34,723 nt of DNA from Candidatus Poribacteria bacterium (GTDB taxonomy: Bacteria; Poribacteria; WGA-4E; UBA9662). This document shows, piece after piece, positions 1 to 9,056 of the stretch. Within the stretch, counting starts at the first letter, position 1. Every line of letters begins with the position of its first letter. The DNA lies in NCBI GenBank assembly GCA_002709695.1, contig PAQF01000013.1, positions 102,432-137,154 on the forward strand, written 5' to 3'. Under the pieces are notes generated by a model. That model ran no database searches and was not told the origin of the DNA. It was given only the letters and a program-made list of their open reading frames with translations. A program made the position numbers and the translations under genes.

Positions 1-43
1 CTGTGGTGGATTAATATAACATCCAATCTAAAAGTGAGCATAG

Positions 44-1984
44 ATGATTTTTCTAAGCAAAGTTCTTAAAAAAAATGTGATAGTATTAGTAGTGCTATTC
101 ACCTTTTTCTCTGTTGGTATTAGTTATGGAGAAATTTCTGTTTCGGTTTATTTGAGAAATGGAGATCGGGTCACCGGTCGCTGGCTAAATGCTGATAACC
201 GTGTCATTAGGATTGATTTTAATGGGCAGGAAATATTGGTTCCTTTGGACGAGATAAGTGATATTTCAATTACTTCAAATGCTATATCCGAAAAGTACCT
301 GCGGAATGCTGAAGACCTTTTAAAGTTAGGGTTACGGAATCAAGCTAAAGAACTCTTACGATTATCAATCCGAGAGTCCCCTCAGAATGCAAGGGCCTAT
401 TTTCAGCTAGCGGAGCTTTTCCAAGAAGATGGTGAAACAGATGATGCTGTCAAATATTTTGGATTAGCAGCTGCGGTTGATCCTTCGTATGATTTGTCAG
501 AAAAATTTATTCTATCTGCTACTGCTTATCTATCGAAGAATGAATTTGCGAAAGCTGCTGAAAGCTACATCCTGTTATTTGAAAATTACCCTGAACATGA
601 GCAATGTGCATATGCTGGTTATCAAGCTGCGTTCCTTTTAGCAGAGAAGGTGAAAGCATTTGATCAAGCTCTTGAGTTGTTGATGCAGGTTTCAGAGAAG
701 TTTCCAGAAAGTGATGGCTATGAAAGAGCTCAGTATTTGATTGGGAACTTGCAGGTAGAAACGAACCAAGCTGAGTTAGCAATATCGACTTTGACCAATT
801 TTATTTTGACTTATACAACGAGTCAATGGCTTCCTTATGCCTATACTATGCGTGGGAGAGCATTTTTGAAACTTCACCAAAATAGTGAAGCAATCACAGA
901 TTTTACCACTGCGATTGACATGACTCAAGATCTGAAATTACAACAAGAAATTCGCCAAATGCGTGATAGTAGTGCTTGGATGATTTATCGAGTCTCTGAT
1001 GGGCTACCGAGCAATAAGGTAAAAGCCATAGCTGTCGATGGCACGACAGTATGGGTTGGGACATCCAAGGGACTGACTGAGGCAGATACCAGTTCTGCTT
1101 TTTGGGAAATTAAAACAGAAATTACTACTCAGCTTGAAGAGATGTTTGAAGGTTCTCCTTTGAATATCCAGTCTTTGGCGGTTGATGAAAATGAGTTATG
1201 GATTGGCACTATGAATCATGGTGTTATACGCTATAACAAAGCAACGGGTAGCATCGAGAATTATACACAAGATCATGGGTTGCCACATAAATTAGTATAT
1301 GATATAAAGATTTTTGGAAGTGAAGTCTGGATGGGAACTTTTTCTGGAGTTGCCCAATATAGCAGGTCTGCCGATGGGTGGCGTGTATTTAATCGTGAGA
1401 TTGATGAATTGCCTGCTGACGATATTGTAGCGCTAGAAGTGACTCCAAGGACTGTTTGGATTGGTACCTCAAAAAGTGGTGTTGCTTTTTATGACCGAGA
1501 ATTCAATTATTGGAGATCTTATGGTGACTTAGAAGGTCTTGATTCGATTGTAGGGAATTCGATTGTCAGCTTCGATACCATTGGCCGTCAGCTTTTCTTT
1601 ACTTGGTATAATCAGGCTAAGGAAACTAGTGGTTATACTGAGTGTGATCTTGATAGCCTGAGCAGTTTCTCAGAGGAGGTTGTGCGAGGAGATTTGGATA
1701 GTCTCGTTCGTCCTGAGAATATTCACATTTCTGTTACAGAAAATGAAGTGTGGTTGGCAACCAGCGATGGTGTTTATAAAAATTCTCGCGAGACTGGAGA
1801 ATGGGATCTCATCTCTTATCCGGAGGATCGGATAGGGAATCCGGTTATAAATTCAATAGAACTTGGTGATAGTATTGCTTGGATTGGTACTTCAAATGGA
1901 CTGGCCAGAATCAATACCAGTGCACTAAATTTGCGTGAAGAAGAATTAAACCCCAAACTTGAGGAAGAGGAAAGTTATGAGTGA
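44..1984 (+). CDS. Exported TPR and beta-propeller protein
   Basis: The protein has 646 residues and starts with a signal peptide or membrane anchor (about residues 1-29). A short beta-rich segment follows (about 33-75, with the RNGDRVTG motif), then TPR-like helical repeats (about 80-320) and a repeat region (about 325-635). The last region carries recurring W-[VILM]-[GA]-T motifs such as [32 protein letters not shown] and WIGTSNGL, typical of two-component-regulator propeller (Reg_prop) blades. I see no kinase or DNA-binding domain, so it is not a one-piece hybrid sensor. An envelope scaffold or ligand-sensing role is inference. Its stop overlaps the start of the next gene by 8 bases, which suggests translational coupling, although the function of the pair is not obvious. 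Confidence 0.85.
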   Translation: MIFLSKVLKKNVIVLVVLFTFFSVGISYGEISVSVYLRNGDRVTGRWLNADNRVIRIDFNGQEILVPLDEISDISITSNAISEKYLRNAEDLLKLGLRNQAKELLRLSIRESPQNARAYFQLAELFQEDGETDDAVKYFGLAAAVDPSYDLSEKFILSATAYLSKNEFAKAAESYILLFENYPEHEQCAYAGYQAAFLLAEKVKAFDQALELLMQVSEKFPESDGYERAQYLIGNLQVETNQAELAISTLTNFILTYTTSQWLPYAYTMRGRAFLKLHQNSEAITDFTTAIDMTQDLKLQQEIRQMRDSSAWMIYRVSDGLPSNKVKAIAVDGTTVWVGTSKGLTEADTSSAFWEIKTEITTQLEEMFEGSPLNIQSLAVDENELWIGTMNHGVIRYNKATGSIENYTQDHGLPHKLVYDIKIFGSEVWMGTFSGVAQYSRSADGWRVFNREIDELPADDIVALEVTPRTVWIGTSKSGVAFYDREFNYWRSYGDLEGLDSIVGNSIVSFDTIGRQLFFTWYNQAKETSGYTECDLDSLSSFSEEVVRGDLDSLVRPENIHISVTENEVWLATSDGVYKNSRETGEWDLISYPEDRIGNPVINSIELGDSIAWIGTSNGLARINTSALNLREEELNPKLEEEESYE

Positions 1985-3017
1985 TCTAAATGTTGGAATT
2001 GTTGGACTTGGATGGGTTGCGGGGGCACACATTGACACATTCAAGGCAGTAAATGGTGCTAATGTTACTGCGATTTGTTCACGTCGTGAGCATAACCCAG
2101 ACGATTTGGAAGAACAATATGGTATTCCATTGAGGTCCTATACAAATTATGAGCAATTCATTGCCGATCCAGATATTGACATTATTGACATATGTACACC
2201 ACATCCGTTTCATCCTGATCAAGCGGTTGCAGCTGCAGAGGCAGGGAAACATTTAATTATTGAAAAACCTATCAGCATAGATTATGAAGGTGCAAAGCGT
2301 ATTCAATCTGCTGTGAGTTTAAACGGGGTTAGTGTGTGTGTGTGTTTTGAATGCCGTTTTAGTAAACATTTCACTTTGATTCGGTCTCTGGTAGATGAAG
2401 GGCTGCTTGGAGATTTACATTACGCCGAAGTAGATTATTATCATGGTATTGGTCCATGGTATGGTCAATACGATTGGAATATCAAGAAAGATTTTGGTGG
2501 TTCTAGCTTGTTGACTGCTGGGTGCCATGCCCTTGATTCTATGTTGTTTTTCATGGATGGGAAGGTAGAAGAGGTAACTAGTTATCAGGCCAAATCGAGG
2601 AGTCAACATTTTGGTCCCTATGAATATAAAACTACCAGCGTCACTATTCTCAAGTTTGAAGGGGCAGAGCGGATTGCGAAAGTAACTTCGTGTGTAGATT
2701 GCCTCCAGCCTTATTATTTTCATGTCCACCTTGTCGGTAGTGCTGGTAGTCTGTTGGATAACCGTATTTATTCTGAGAAGTTGAGAGGAATGAACAAAGA
2801 TAAATGGTCGACGCTTGAAACCTCGTTGATTGATTCCGGCGATGTTAGTGATCATCCTTATGAACCACAGTTTCAAGCTTTTATTGATAGCATTGGAAGT
2901 GGGAAACCTATGCCGCTAACCGACTTCAATACTGCTTTTGAAACACATCGCGTTGTTTTTGCTGCTGATCTCTCTGCTCAGGAAAATAGGCCTGTTAATC
3001 TTTCAGAATTTGAATAA
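1977..3017 (+). CDS. Gfo/Idh/MocA family oxidoreductase
   Basis: This is a predicted NAD(P)-dependent sugar or cyclitol dehydrogenase of 346 residues. The N-terminal Rossmann motif [12 protein letters not shown] and the family hallmark EKPIS (about residue 95) are clear, followed by the C-terminal alpha/beta substrate domain. The start is ATG 1977, preceded by the purine-rich GAGGAAGAGG; a longer frame from 1959 would begin before this ribosome site. The gene overlaps the upstream TPR-propeller gene and is followed after 18 bp by two PhyH genes, so the three probably form a catabolic operon. The substrate cannot be determined from sequence. Confidence 0.9.
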   Translation: MSDLNVGIVGLGWVAGAHIDTFKAVNGANVTAICSRREHNPDDLEEQYGIPLRSYTNYEQFIADPDIDIIDICTPHPFHPDQAVAAAEAGKHLIIEKPISIDYEGAKRIQSAVSLNGVSVCVCFECRFSKHFTLIRSLVDEGLLGDLHYAEVDYYHGIGPWYGQYDWNIKKDFGGSSLLTAGCHALDSMLFFMDGKVEEVTSYQAKSRSQHFGPYEYKTTSVTILKFEGAERIAKVTSCVDCLQPYYFHVHLVGSAGSLLDNRIYSEKLRGMNKDKWSTLETSLIDSGDVSDHPYEPQFQAFIDSIGSGKPMPLTDFNTAFETHRVVFAADLSAQENRPVNLSEFE

Positions 3018-3035
3018 TTGTAAGGACAATCTATT

Positions 3036-3920
3036 ATGGAAAAATGGTCTTCTTGTGGTTTTGAATTCGATACTAGCCCGGAAAGGTTTGGTGAATTGCG
3101 CTCATCAAATGACATTCTTGAGGATGGTCAAGCGCTGCGTCACAGGATGAAGCAGGATGGTTATCTTTTATTGCGCCAGATTTTAGATCGGGATATAGTC
3201 ATTGAAGCACGGCATGAGTTAGTTGAGCAATTGGATTCGATTGGCGATATTGACCCTCATTATCCTTTAATTGATGCCATCCTCAACCTGGAATCTAGTA
3301 ACAAGTCTATGAGTGCGACGGGGTTTGCTAAGAAATTAGGGGCTGGGAGAGCCATTCGCCGACTTGTTCATCAAGGTGAGATGATCAAGTTTTATAGAAG
3401 ATTTTTTGGTAGAGGAGTTCGTCCTCTAGATTTTGTTTGGGTGCGAACAACACGGGTGGGATCATCTGCCGCTTGTCACTACGACTGGGTTTATATGGGA
3501 CGGGGTTCTAAACTTCTACATACTAGCTGGACTCCTATTGGGGATGTACCTAAAATAGAAGGATCCCTCGCTATTCTGGAGGGATCTCACCAGTTTGATG
3601 AACTTATCAGTACCTATGGTTCAATTGATGTGGATGATGAGCGAACAAATAAAGAATATAAAGGACAATACACCTCAAATCCGGTTGAAGTACAGAAAAA
3701 ATTTGGGGGAAAATGGTTGACTACCGATTTCAAAGCCGGTGATTTGTTGCTCTTTACTATGCATACGATGCATTGTTCTTTGGATAATAAATCGCCTAAT
3801 AATCGCATTCGTTTGAGTGTAGATACCCGGTACCAACCAGCAGATGAACCTATCGATGAACGTTGGATTGGCAAACACCCTATTGGACATGGAGAGCAAG
3901 CTAAGCGGAACAGCGGATAG
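3036..3920 (+). CDS. Phytanoyl-CoA dioxygenase (PhyH) family protein, copy 1
   Basis: This is a predicted Fe(II)/2-oxoglutarate oxygenase of 294 residues. The facial-triad HxD is visible as CHYDW (H148, D150). The distal His is in MHCSLDN (H246) and is followed by the 2-oxoglutarate-binding Arg region NNRIRLS. The N-terminal MEKWSSCGFEFDTS aligns with the start of the next gene, so the two are tandem paralogues. The family hydroxylates small molecules and many members have unknown substrates. Linkage to a Gfo/Idh/MocA dehydrogenase suggests consecutive oxidation steps on a sugar-like or osmolyte-like compound, which is inference. Confidence 0.88.
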   Translation: MEKWSSCGFEFDTSPERFGELRSSNDILEDGQALRHRMKQDGYLLLRQILDRDIVIEARHELVEQLDSIGDIDPHYPLIDAILNLESSNKSMSATGFAKKLGAGRAIRRLVHQGEMIKFYRRFFGRGVRPLDFVWVRTTRVGSSAACHYDWVYMGRGSKLLHTSWTPIGDVPKIEGSLAILEGSHQFDELISTYGSIDVDDERTNKEYKGQYTSNPVEVQKKFGGKWLTTDFKAGDLLLFTMHTMHCSLDNKSPNNRIRLSVDTRYQPADEPIDERWIGKHPIGHGEQAKRNSG

Positions 3921-3983
3921 GTTCTGTTCGTTCTTCACTATATATTGATTTTGTTTAACAACTGAAAATTTTTGGAGGATACT

Positions 3984-4844
3984 TTGAGGCAATGGACGTC
4001 GTGTGGATACCAATTCAATACTAGCACGGAGAGGTTTGGTGAACTGCGTTCATCAAATGATATTCTTAAAGATGGCCAGGCTCTATCTGAGAGAATGAAG
4101 GATGATGGCTATCTGTTTCTACGTGGTGTTTTGGATAATGATTTGGTGTTAGAAGCTAGGCATGAGCTACTGCTGAAAATGGCGGTTAATAACCAGATTG
4201 ACGATGATTATTTAATTAATGAAGGTATTGACCCAAGTTTAAAAACAGAAGTTGATCAAACAAGTTATCGCGAAGGTCGTGCGGTTAGGCAATTAGCACA
4301 CCAGGGAGAAATGACGGAATTCTATGAAACCTTCTTCGGTAAACAGGTTCAGGCTTTCGATTTTATTTGGGTAAGAATCGTTGGGGTTGGAGTATCAACT
4401 GGTTGCCATTATGATTGGGTGTATATGGGTAGAGGATCGAAAAGTCTGCACACAAGTTGGACCCCACTTGGCGATGTGTCTAAAGTTGAAGGGGCATTGG
4501 CTATTCTGCATGGTTCCCATAAGTTTAGCGGTTTGATTAGTACTTATGGGTCAATTGATGTAGATGATGAGCGAACTAATCAAAAGTATGGAGGATGGTA
4601 TACTCAAAACCCTGTTGAGGTCCAAGAGAAATTCGGGGGGAGATGGCTGACAACTGACTTTGAAATGGGAGATTTAGTTGTGTTTTCAATGCACACAATG
4701 CACTGTTCTCTTGATAATAATTCTCCTAACAACCGAATTCGTTTGAGTTTGGATACCCGCTATCAACCAGCTGGCGACGAGACAGATGAACGTTGGGTTG
4801 GAGAAAGCCCGATGGCTCATGGTGCCGAAGCTAAACGTGGATAA
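3984..4844 (+). CDS. Phytanoyl-CoA dioxygenase (PhyH) family protein, copy 2
   Basis: This tandem paralogue of the preceding gene has 286 residues. I chose TTG 3984 as the start because GGAGGA lies 4 bases before it and because MRQWTSCGYQFNTS then aligns exactly with the start of copy 1. A TTG at 3972 would sit on top of the ribosome site. The iron ligands HxD (CHYDW, H142 and D144), the distal MHCSLDN His and the NNRIRLS Arg are kept, so both copies look catalytically competent. The copies differ most between the N-terminal helix and the HxD strand (about residues 65-100), which may change substrate choice. Confidence 0.87.
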   Translation: MRQWTSCGYQFNTSTERFGELRSSNDILKDGQALSERMKDDGYLFLRGVLDNDLVLEARHELLLKMAVNNQIDDDYLINEGIDPSLKTEVDQTSYREGRAVRQLAHQGEMTEFYETFFGKQVQAFDFIWVRIVGVGVSTGCHYDWVYMGRGSKSLHTSWTPLGDVSKVEGALAILHGSHKFSGLISTYGSIDVDDERTNQKYGGWYTQNPVEVQEKFGGRWLTTDFEMGDLVVFSMHTMHCSLDNNSPNNRIRLSLDTRYQPAGDETDERWVGESPMAHGAEAKRG

Positions 4845-4869
4845 TAATTTCTTCCCTGTGGTGGTTGTC

Positions 4870-5220
4870 TCAGTTAGTTACAATAGCTGCTGAATACCCC
4901 GCGTTTTTGATGGCACTGATAAGTTGTTGGTTTTTAACTTTATTAGGATCAATTTTGACAATTGCTTTGTCAGGCATGGAAACCTTGGCACTAACAACTC
5001 CGTCAACTTTTGTGAGTGCGGACCGCACTCTAGCTACACAGCTAATTCCTCAGGTCATTCCATCGACAGTTAAGGAGATCTGCTGAGCGATTCCCTTTGC
5101 TTTTGTTGTTTTAATCTCTTTACCCTTTTCCGATGTTGTTTCCAGCTTGTGTTCAGAAGCACAGTTAATGAAAAGCATTGTTACTGATACGAGCAAAAAG
5201 AGAAGTTTTACCGAACGCAT
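4870..5220 (-). CDS. Putative selenoprotein: exported heavy-metal-associated (HMA) domain protein with in-frame TGA
   Basis: Read through one TGA (codon 57, bases 5052-5050), the minus strand gives a continuous frame of 116 residues. It has an N-terminal signal sequence (about 1-20, ending FINC, a weak lipobox), a charged linker (about 21-40) and a complete HMA ferredoxin-like domain (about 46-116). The metal motif reads GMT-(TGA)-GISC followed by VARVRSAL; HMA proteins normally have Cys at the TGA position. The domain continues well beyond the TGA (VDGVVSAKV, the DPNKV segment, then IKNAGYSA), so readthrough restores the whole fold. A GGUC-type hairpin starts 19 bases after the TGA. I infer selenocysteine at residue 57. 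The alternative is a recent nonsense mutation of a Cys codon. No Sec machinery is in this window. The plus-strand frame here is an antisense shadow. Confidence 0.72.
5014..5030 (-). promoter_or_regulatory. Candidate bacterial SECIS hairpin
   Basis: On the minus strand the bases GAGTGCG-GTC-CGCACTC form a perfect 7-bp stem. It begins 19 bases after the in-frame TGA at 5052-5050. The apical region contains GGUC, as in the E. coli fdhF SECIS element, and the spacing falls within the range described for bacterial SECIS elements. I do not see a clear bulged U in the stem. The perfect dyad could instead be a DNA operator inside the gene, but its position after a TGA in an HMA motif favours SECIS. 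Confidence 0.6.
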
Positions 5221-5259
5221 TATTTCATAATCCTTTCCTTAAATTGAGTGTCGATTGAT

Positions 5260-5289
5260 ATTCTATTTGTTTAGAATGAGTCATGTCAA
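5260..5289 (-). promoter_or_regulatory. Sigma70-like promoter with overlapping palindrome, for the HMA selenoprotein gene
   Basis: On the minus strand TTGACA (5289-5284) and TAGAAT (5265-5260) are separated by 18 bases, matching 6/6 and 5/6 of the sigma70 hexamers. Transcription would start near 5253, about 30 bases before the ATG at 5220. The ribosome site AAGGAAAGGA lies 10 bases upstream of that ATG. A perfect inverted repeat, ATTCTA-n6-TAGAAT (5260-5277), covers the -10 box and most of the spacer, a usual place for a repressor or metalloregulator operator. The regulator is unknown. Confidence 0.55.
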
Positions 5290-5316
5290 GTTTATTTGTT
5301 TTGTGAGTTTTTCAGT

Positions 5317-7392
5317 ATGAAGAAGTTCTTAATTTTTTCTTCCATTTTATTAATTCCTTCTGTAGTGGTCTTAGCACAAGTGTTAACATTTGATCAGGCT
5401 GTTCAGCGTTACCGAATTCGAGTGCAGAAAGATCCAAAAAATATTGAGATGCATCAGAAGATGGTAGATTATGCGGCTAAGACAAATCAGATGAAAGTCC
5501 CTTTAAGTATTTATCAAGCTGCTTACAAAAAACAACCAAAAAATCCAATTGTGATTTATGTCTTGGCTTATGCTTATCTAGCTAATAATCAAGAAGACAA
5601 GGCGTTTCCGTTGTTGCAGCAGTGTGTGATGACAAAAGTCGATATTTGGCAGGCACATTTGCAATTGGCTAGGTATTTTAAGAGTCATGGTGAGTTTGCA
5701 AAAGCAATCGTCCATTATGAAAATGTAAGAGACCTACATGCCAAATCGATAGTGTATCGTTTTGAAATGGGACAGGTTTACCGAGAACTTGGGGCTTTAG
5801 ATGCTGCTGAGGGTGCTTTTGTGCAGGCAATCGATCATGATAAATTTTCGGCTCAGGCATATTATGAATTGGGTCAAGTTTATGCGCTCCAGAAAATGGC
5901 TGATCGAGCTATTGAACAGTATCGAAAAGGAAAAAAATTAGATCCCGATAATCCTGTTGTGCGATATCAGCTTGCACATATTTTTATTGATAACGATGAT
6001 GGACGCAATGCTATCCTAGCATTGCGTAGTGGTATGAGTGTAGATACTCAGTATTCCCAGGTTGCTAACCGATTGAAAAATGTTAGTAGTCTACAAGCTT
6101 TATCAATCTTAAAACAAATTTTGAGAGTAAAACCAAATAATGCACATTTGCAGTATTTTGTAGCGAAACTATGCAACAAAATTGGTGAAATAGAACAAGC
6201 TGTTTTTCACCTGAAAAGAGCTAAGATTTTGGATCCAATGGATGCAAGTGTGCGGTTTTTGCTTGGGCAGTTGTATGAAGAACAGTCTCAAACTCAGATG
6301 GCAACTGCAGAGTTTGAAGAGGCAACTGCTCTCGATAACGTTCAGCTTGAATTATTGCTTAAGTTAGCTGAAACATATCAGCGTCAAAATAATCAGGAAG
6401 AATTTACTAAGATAGCTGATCAAATACTAGAAATAGATGCGAATCAGCCTGAAATCCATTATCAGCTTTCTCTATATTATGATTACCAATTTCAGCAGAA
6501 AAGGAGAGAGGGGTTAATAGAAGAATCAGAGGCTTTATCAAAAAAAGCGGTTGAACATGCTGATCGGGCTGTAAAATTAGCACCTGATGTTGCTAGATAT
6601 AATCTTATACTTGGGCAACAGTACGATCGTCAAGGGATGTTGAAAGCTATCCGTTTTTATGAGAAGGCTATTCAGCTCGATCCTCAGAATGCGGAACCAT
6701 ATTATCGCCGGGGATTATTTATGTCTAATTTTACGTTTGGGGCGGCTAAGGTTCTCCTTTATGAACCTGAACTCGTAATGGAAGATCTAACACGGGCTGT
6801 TCAGTTGGATCCAGACTCAGCCGGTGCCCACTACGCTCTAGGAGTTGTTTTCGACCGTATGGGTAATGTGCAACAGGCGATGTTAGAATTTAATAAGGTA
6901 GCTAAGCTTGACCCAGCTGATCCTCGCCCTCATTTGTATCTCGGCGAAAAGTATGCTAATAATAGCCAGTTTCAGTTAGCAATTTCTTCTTTTGCGACAG
7001 CAATTAAAATAGATCCAAGTAATGTTGAAGCGTTGAAGGACTATGCGTTCTTGTGTCTTTCACATGACCAAGATCGATTGTGGCGGAATGCTAATAGAGC
7101 ACTTGAGTCAGCGATCAAGATCCGAGCCAATGATGCTGAAATTTTAATGAACTATGCTTATACACTTTACTTGAATGATGAATTTCAACGAGCTGTTGAG
7201 TATTACCAACGTTCCCTTGAGGTTCGACCCAATTGGGAGAAGACTTACTATAACTTGGCCTTGGTGTATGAAAGAACTGGTCAAAGGGGTTTAGCATTTC
7301 AGGCGTATGAAAAAGTTATAAATATAGCACCGAGGAGCCGTCAGGGCATCAAAGCACTTGAGAAAATGAAAAAACTTAAAGGAACAAATTGA
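5317..7392 (+). CDS. Exported TPR-repeat protein
   Basis: The protein has 691 residues from ATG 5317. That start gives a clean signal peptide (MKKFLIFSSILLIPSVVVLAQ), which a start at 5296 would spoil. Almost all of the rest is tetratricopeptide repeats, recognisable by recurring A/G-x3-F/Y patterns and by phrases such as KLDPDNPVVRYQLAHIF, IQLDPQNAEPYYRRG, IKIDPSNVEAL and AYEKVINIAPRS near the C-terminus. No catalytic domain is visible. It probably acts as a periplasmic protein-protein scaffold. Its stop directly abuts the ATG of the YdjY-acylphosphatase gene, so the two are likely co-transcribed. Confidence 0.85.
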   Translation: MKKFLIFSSILLIPSVVVLAQVLTFDQAVQRYRIRVQKDPKNIEMHQKMVDYAAKTNQMKVPLSIYQAAYKKQPKNPIVIYVLAYAYLANNQEDKAFPLLQQCVMTKVDIWQAHLQLARYFKSHGEFAKAIVHYENVRDLHAKSIVYRFEMGQVYRELGALDAAEGAFVQAIDHDKFSAQAYYELGQVYALQKMADRAIEQYRKGKKLDPDNPVVRYQLAHIFIDNDDGRNAILALRSGMSVDTQYSQVANRLKNVSSLQALSILKQILRVKPNNAHLQYFVAKLCNKIGEIEQAVFHLKRAKILDPMDASVRFLLGQLYEEQSQTQMATAEFEEATALDNVQLELLLKLAETYQRQNNQEEFTKIADQILEIDANQPEIHYQLSLYYDYQFQQKRREGLIEESEALSKKAVEHADRAVKLAPDVARYNLILGQQYDRQGMLKAIRFYEKAIQLDPQNAEPYYRRGLFMSNFTFGAAKVLLYEPELVMEDLTRAVQLDPDSAGAHYALGVVFDRMGNVQQAMLEFNKVAKLDPADPRPHLYLGEKYANNSQFQLAISSFATAIKIDPSNVEALKDYAFLCLSHDQDRLWRNANRALESAIKIRANDAEILMNYAYTLYLNDEFQRAVEYYQRSLEVRPNWEKTYYNLALVYERTGQRGLAFQAYEKVINIAPRSRQGIKALEKMKKLKGTN

Positions 7393-8328
7393 ATGTTAAG
7401 GTATCTGATGTTGATTTTATGGTTATCATGTTTCTTTGCCTTTGGTCTCTTTGCTGGGAAAGAAAACGATTTGTTTTTGGAGGAGGGCAAAATTGTTATC
7501 GATGGTGAGGTATCAAAGGCTCTTGGGCAATATGACGATCATCTTAAAGGTATAATTGAATTTCTTGTTTGTTCTAAAGGGGGTAAAGAGTATGAAAGTC
7601 TTATTGTTGTTGACACAGATCCAAAGTTGATTTTTGACATGGTTCTCTCTCTTGGCGTAGAAAGAGGGGTTCCTGCAGTTTACGATCAAGATTTTAACCG
7701 AATGGTTGGGCCGAAAGGAACTGGATTTTTGATTGATGTTGAATGGCGTGTTGACAATAAAGAGACACGAGTTAGGGCTGAAGAGTTACTTTACAATGTT
7801 AAGACCGGGAAGCCGATGCCATATGTGGCATGGATATTTTCGGGATCTCGCCAAGTGTATGATGTAGAAAGTGATGATGAAGATGAGTTAATTCCACAGG
7901 CGTTCATTACTAAAAGTATCGTGTCGCTTCAGAATCTTGACGCAAGTGCCCTTTTTCAAGTACCATTGCTTGAAGCTGTTGGGAATACATACAAGAAAAA
8001 CGATCGATTGTTACCACCATTGGGTACAAAAGTAAAGTTGGTAATTGAAATGAACCGACGAGTACACTTATACATGACGATTACAGGTAGAGTGCAAGGA
8101 GTTGGATTTCGTTATTTCACTGAAAGAAATGCTAAGGATTTGGGCTTAGTTGGGTATGTCAAAAATCTGCCAACTGGACAAGTGGAAGTGGTTGTAGAAG
8201 GGGATAAATTGGAGCTTGATCAATTTGTTCAGTTGATGGGAGAAGGGCCAGCGATTGCGAAAGTTTCCAATGTTAAGGTTCAAGAACGACCCCTCACAGA
8301 ACAATATAGGACCTTTGAAATTCGGTGA
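7393..8328 (+). CDS. YdjY-domain and acylphosphatase fusion, exported or membrane-anchored
   Basis: The protein has 311 residues. An N-terminal hydrophobic segment (about 1-22, MLRYLMLILWLSCFFAFGLF) is followed by a YdjY-like domain (about 30-215; FLVCSKGGKEYESL is the family-like motif). The C-terminal 90 residues are a full acylphosphatase domain. The domain contains GRVQGVGFRYF, with the catalytic Arg, and VKNLPTGQVEVVVEG, with the catalytic Asn. Acylphosphatases hydrolyse acyl phosphates and are normally free cytosolic proteins of about 90 residues, so the fusion behind an export signal is unusual. The YdjY assignment is from memory of the motif and is less certain than the acylphosphatase. 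Confidence 0.82.
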   Translation: MLRYLMLILWLSCFFAFGLFAGKENDLFLEEGKIVIDGEVSKALGQYDDHLKGIIEFLVCSKGGKEYESLIVVDTDPKLIFDMVLSLGVERGVPAVYDQDFNRMVGPKGTGFLIDVEWRVDNKETRVRAEELLYNVKTGKPMPYVAWIFSGSRQVYDVESDDEDELIPQAFITKSIVSLQNLDASALFQVPLLEAVGNTYKKNDRLLPPLGTKVKLVIEMNRRVHLYMTITGRVQGVGFRYFTERNAKDLGLVGYVKNLPTGQVEVVVEGDKLELDQFVQLMGEGPAIAKVSNVKVQERPLTEQYRTFEIR

Positions 8329-9056
8329 TGAAGGTTTCTCAACAAGAAATTCAGGAATTGATTGATCAGCTAGATTCTTGTGGTGTTCCCCAAATTAAAG
8401 AGATCTATCAAGCAAGGAACCGGGTTTCCAAAAAGAAAAAAAAACTCGGGATCTTTTCCGGTTCTTTTAACCCGATGACAATTTCACATGTTGAGATGAT
8501 TGATGCCGCTCAGTCTAGATTCAAGTTAGACGAGATACTCTTGGTTTTGGCTAAGACAAATGTTGACAAGGAAATTTTTGGTCTGCCACTTGCCAAGCGA
8601 CTCATAACATTATCTCATTATGCTAAGAATCGAGAAAATTTTTCAGTTGCTGTTTCTAGTCATGGTCGTTACATCGAAAAGGTTGAAGCACTTAAATCTA
8701 TTGTCCCAAGTGGAACAGAATTTTGTTTTATCGTCGGATATGATACCTTTGTTCGTATCTTTGACAGTAAATACTATGTGGATATGTATACTGAGCTAGA
8801 TCAACTTTTCGGTCAGTGTCGCCTAATCGTGGCGAATCGGGGCAATCATGATGACAGAGCTATCCGTAATTTTCTGTCTTTTTCGGATAGGGAGGTTTAT
8901 GCGGAGAAGATTGATTTGATTACATTAAGTGATTTTCACGCAGGAGTTTCTTCAACGGATATTCGCTCGAGATTGGAAAATGGTCAATCAATATCTGAAT
9001 TGGTTCCTGCTGAAATTCTACAATTAGTTGTTGGATTCCTATCGAAAGGTCGTTAA
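8328..9056 (+). CDS. Nicotinate/nicotinamide-nucleotide adenylyltransferase-like protein (NadD/NMNAT family)
   Basis: The protein has 242 residues from ATG 8328, which overlaps the upstream stop by one base (TGATG). The nucleotidyltransferase signature GIFSGSFNPMTISH (about residues 41-54, from the G-x-F-x-P-x4-H family) and the C-terminal SSTDIRSRL motif (about 208-216) match NadD/NMNAT enzymes, which join NMN or NaMN to AMP. An extra 38-residue N-terminal segment, helical and ending in a lysine run, precedes the catalytic domain and is not usual in NadD. Because of this and the divergent motif it may act on another nucleotide. Confidence 0.78.
   Translation: MKVSQQEIQELIDQLDSCGVPQIKEIYQARNRVSKKKKKLGIFSGSFNPMTISHVEMIDAAQSRFKLDEILLVLAKTNVDKEIFGLPLAKRLITLSHYAKNRENFSVAVSSHGRYIEKVEALKSIVPSGTEFCFIVGYDTFVRIFDSKYYVDMYTELDQLFGQCRLIVANRGNHDDRAIRNFLSFSDREVYAEKIDLITLSDFHAGVSSTDIRSRLENGQSISELVPAEILQLVVGFLSKGR

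Noticed and set aside
4865-5086. Plus-strand open frame of 73 codons
   Set aside because: It has no promoter, ribosome site or family similarity and lies antisense to the HMA selenoprotein frame, which explains it.
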